Notes under the pieces: generated by a model
The model's database searches: none
Told to the model about the DNA's origin: nothing
What the model saw: the letters and a program-made list of their open reading frames with translations, nothing else
Shown: one piece after another, positions 6,068 to 6,268 of the stretch
Position numbering within the stretch: position 1 is the first letter of the stretch
How the letters are laid out: each line of letters opens with the position of its first letter
Program-made: the position numbers and the translations under genes
Origin: Neisseriaceae bacterium
Lineage (GTDB): Bacteria > Pseudomonadota > Gammaproteobacteria > Burkholderiales > Neisseriaceae
Direction: 5' to 3'
DNA length: 6,268 bases
NCBI GenBank assembly: GCA_030151665.1
Contig: JASLDB010000143.1
Location: forward strand, 1-6,268

Positions 6068-6100
6068 AATATACAATTTAAATCTTAAATAAAACTTAAG
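6068..6100 (-). promoter_or_regulatory. PmrA/QseB-type tandem box and -10 for the PepSY-ApbE operon
   Basis: Read on the - strand, CTTAAG (6100-6095), five bases TTTTA, then TTTAAG (6089-6084) matches the known PmrA/QseB-type pattern (C/T)TTAA(G/T)-N5-(C/T)TTAA(G/T) exactly. Ten bases later comes TATATT (6073-6068), a good -10 box. This spacing is what class II activation by an OmpR/PhoB-family response regulator requires. No separate consensus -35 is seen. The start of transcription would be near 6061, about 28 bases before the PepSY ATG. The first half-site also lies in a perfect 14-base palindrome (6091-6104). The cognate regulator is not in the window. Confidence 0.65.
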
Positions 6101-6174
6101 TTTTAAAGGAATATCTATTCTTTTCATATGGATAATGAGGATGATTATTTTTTGAGTCATTCATATTGAAAAAT

Positions 6175-6198
6175 AAAAGCTGCCATTTGGCAGCTTTT
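6175..6198 (-). terminator. Intrinsic terminator of the gene at the right edge
   Basis: The perfect 10-bp stem AAAAGCTGCC (6175-6184) / GGCAGCTTTT (6189-6198) has the loop ATTT. On the - strand it is followed by ATTTTTC, a usable U-tract, while the + strand side is followed by a mixed AGAATAAG. It therefore serves the - strand gene ending at 6232 and insulates the PepSY operon from upstream transcription. Confidence 0.85.
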
Positions 6199-6231
6199 AG
6201 AATAAGACACAGCGAGTATTGTTAAAGTCAA

Positions 6232-6268
6232 TTATTTGGCTTTAGGTGTTTTTGCTTTTTGAGCGTGA
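6232..6268 (-). CDS. 3' end of a - strand gene entering from the right edge
   Basis: Only the last 11 codons and the stop are present, reading HAQKAKTPKAK followed by TAA. The Lys/Ala/Pro-rich ending is typical of nucleic-acid-binding, phasin-like or ribosome-associated basic tails, but it is far too short to name. The call rests on the terminator placed 34 bases downstream in the right orientation and the plausible composition of this frame. Confidence 0.5.
   Translation of the reverse strand, partial: HAQKAKTPKAK

Overview
The window comes from a low-GC, Gram-negative proteobacterium. Supporting signs are an RpiR-type regulator, a VanX/DdpX-type dipeptidase, a PepSY/bis-haem/ApbE membrane redox operon and a PmrA/QseB-like operator. 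I could not fix the genus. Moraxellaceae, Neisseriaceae, Cardiobacteriales and Orbaceae are all plausible, and no Neisseria- or Pasteurellaceae-type DNA uptake word was noticed. No tRNA, rRNA, insertion sequence or CRISPR array was seen.

Left half (+ strand, 1-3521). A long AT-rich leader of about 430 bases carries a perfect 11+11 base palindrome and ends in a strong sigma70-like promoter. Three genes follow: an RpiR/MurR-family regulator (437-1282), a cytoplasmic D-Ala-D-Ala dipeptidase of the M15D (VanX/DdpX) family (1449-2159), and a DUF819-family polytopic membrane protein (2258-3478). A strong bidirectional terminator closes the unit (3489-3521). The simplest reading is a regulated cassette that handles peptidoglycan-derived D,D-dipeptides: a membrane protein that may move a substrate, a hydrolase that splits it to D-alanine, and a ligand-sensing regulator. 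The gaps between genes (166 and 98 bases) are large, and the DUF819 gene has its own good -10 box, so the three need not be a single simple transcript.

Right half (- strand, 6268 down to 3711). A gene entering from the right edge ends at 6232 and has its own terminator (6175-6198). A promoter with a textbook PmrA/QseB-type tandem box (6084-6100) and a TATATT -10 then drives four tightly packed genes. In order these are a membrane-anchored PepSY protein with an Asp/His-rich tail (6033-5578), an unrecognised 92-residue single-pass membrane protein (5585-5307), an ApbE-type FAD:protein FMN transferase without an export signal (5304-4375), and a four-histidine ferric-reductase-like transmembrane protein (4382-3711). 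The junctions are an 8-base overlap, a 2-base gap and an 8-base overlap, which suggests translational coupling. The set looks like a small membrane electron-transfer or metal-reduction module under two-component control. No recognisable FMN-acceptor motif for ApbE is encoded in the window.

The two halves converge on the shared terminator at 3489-3521.
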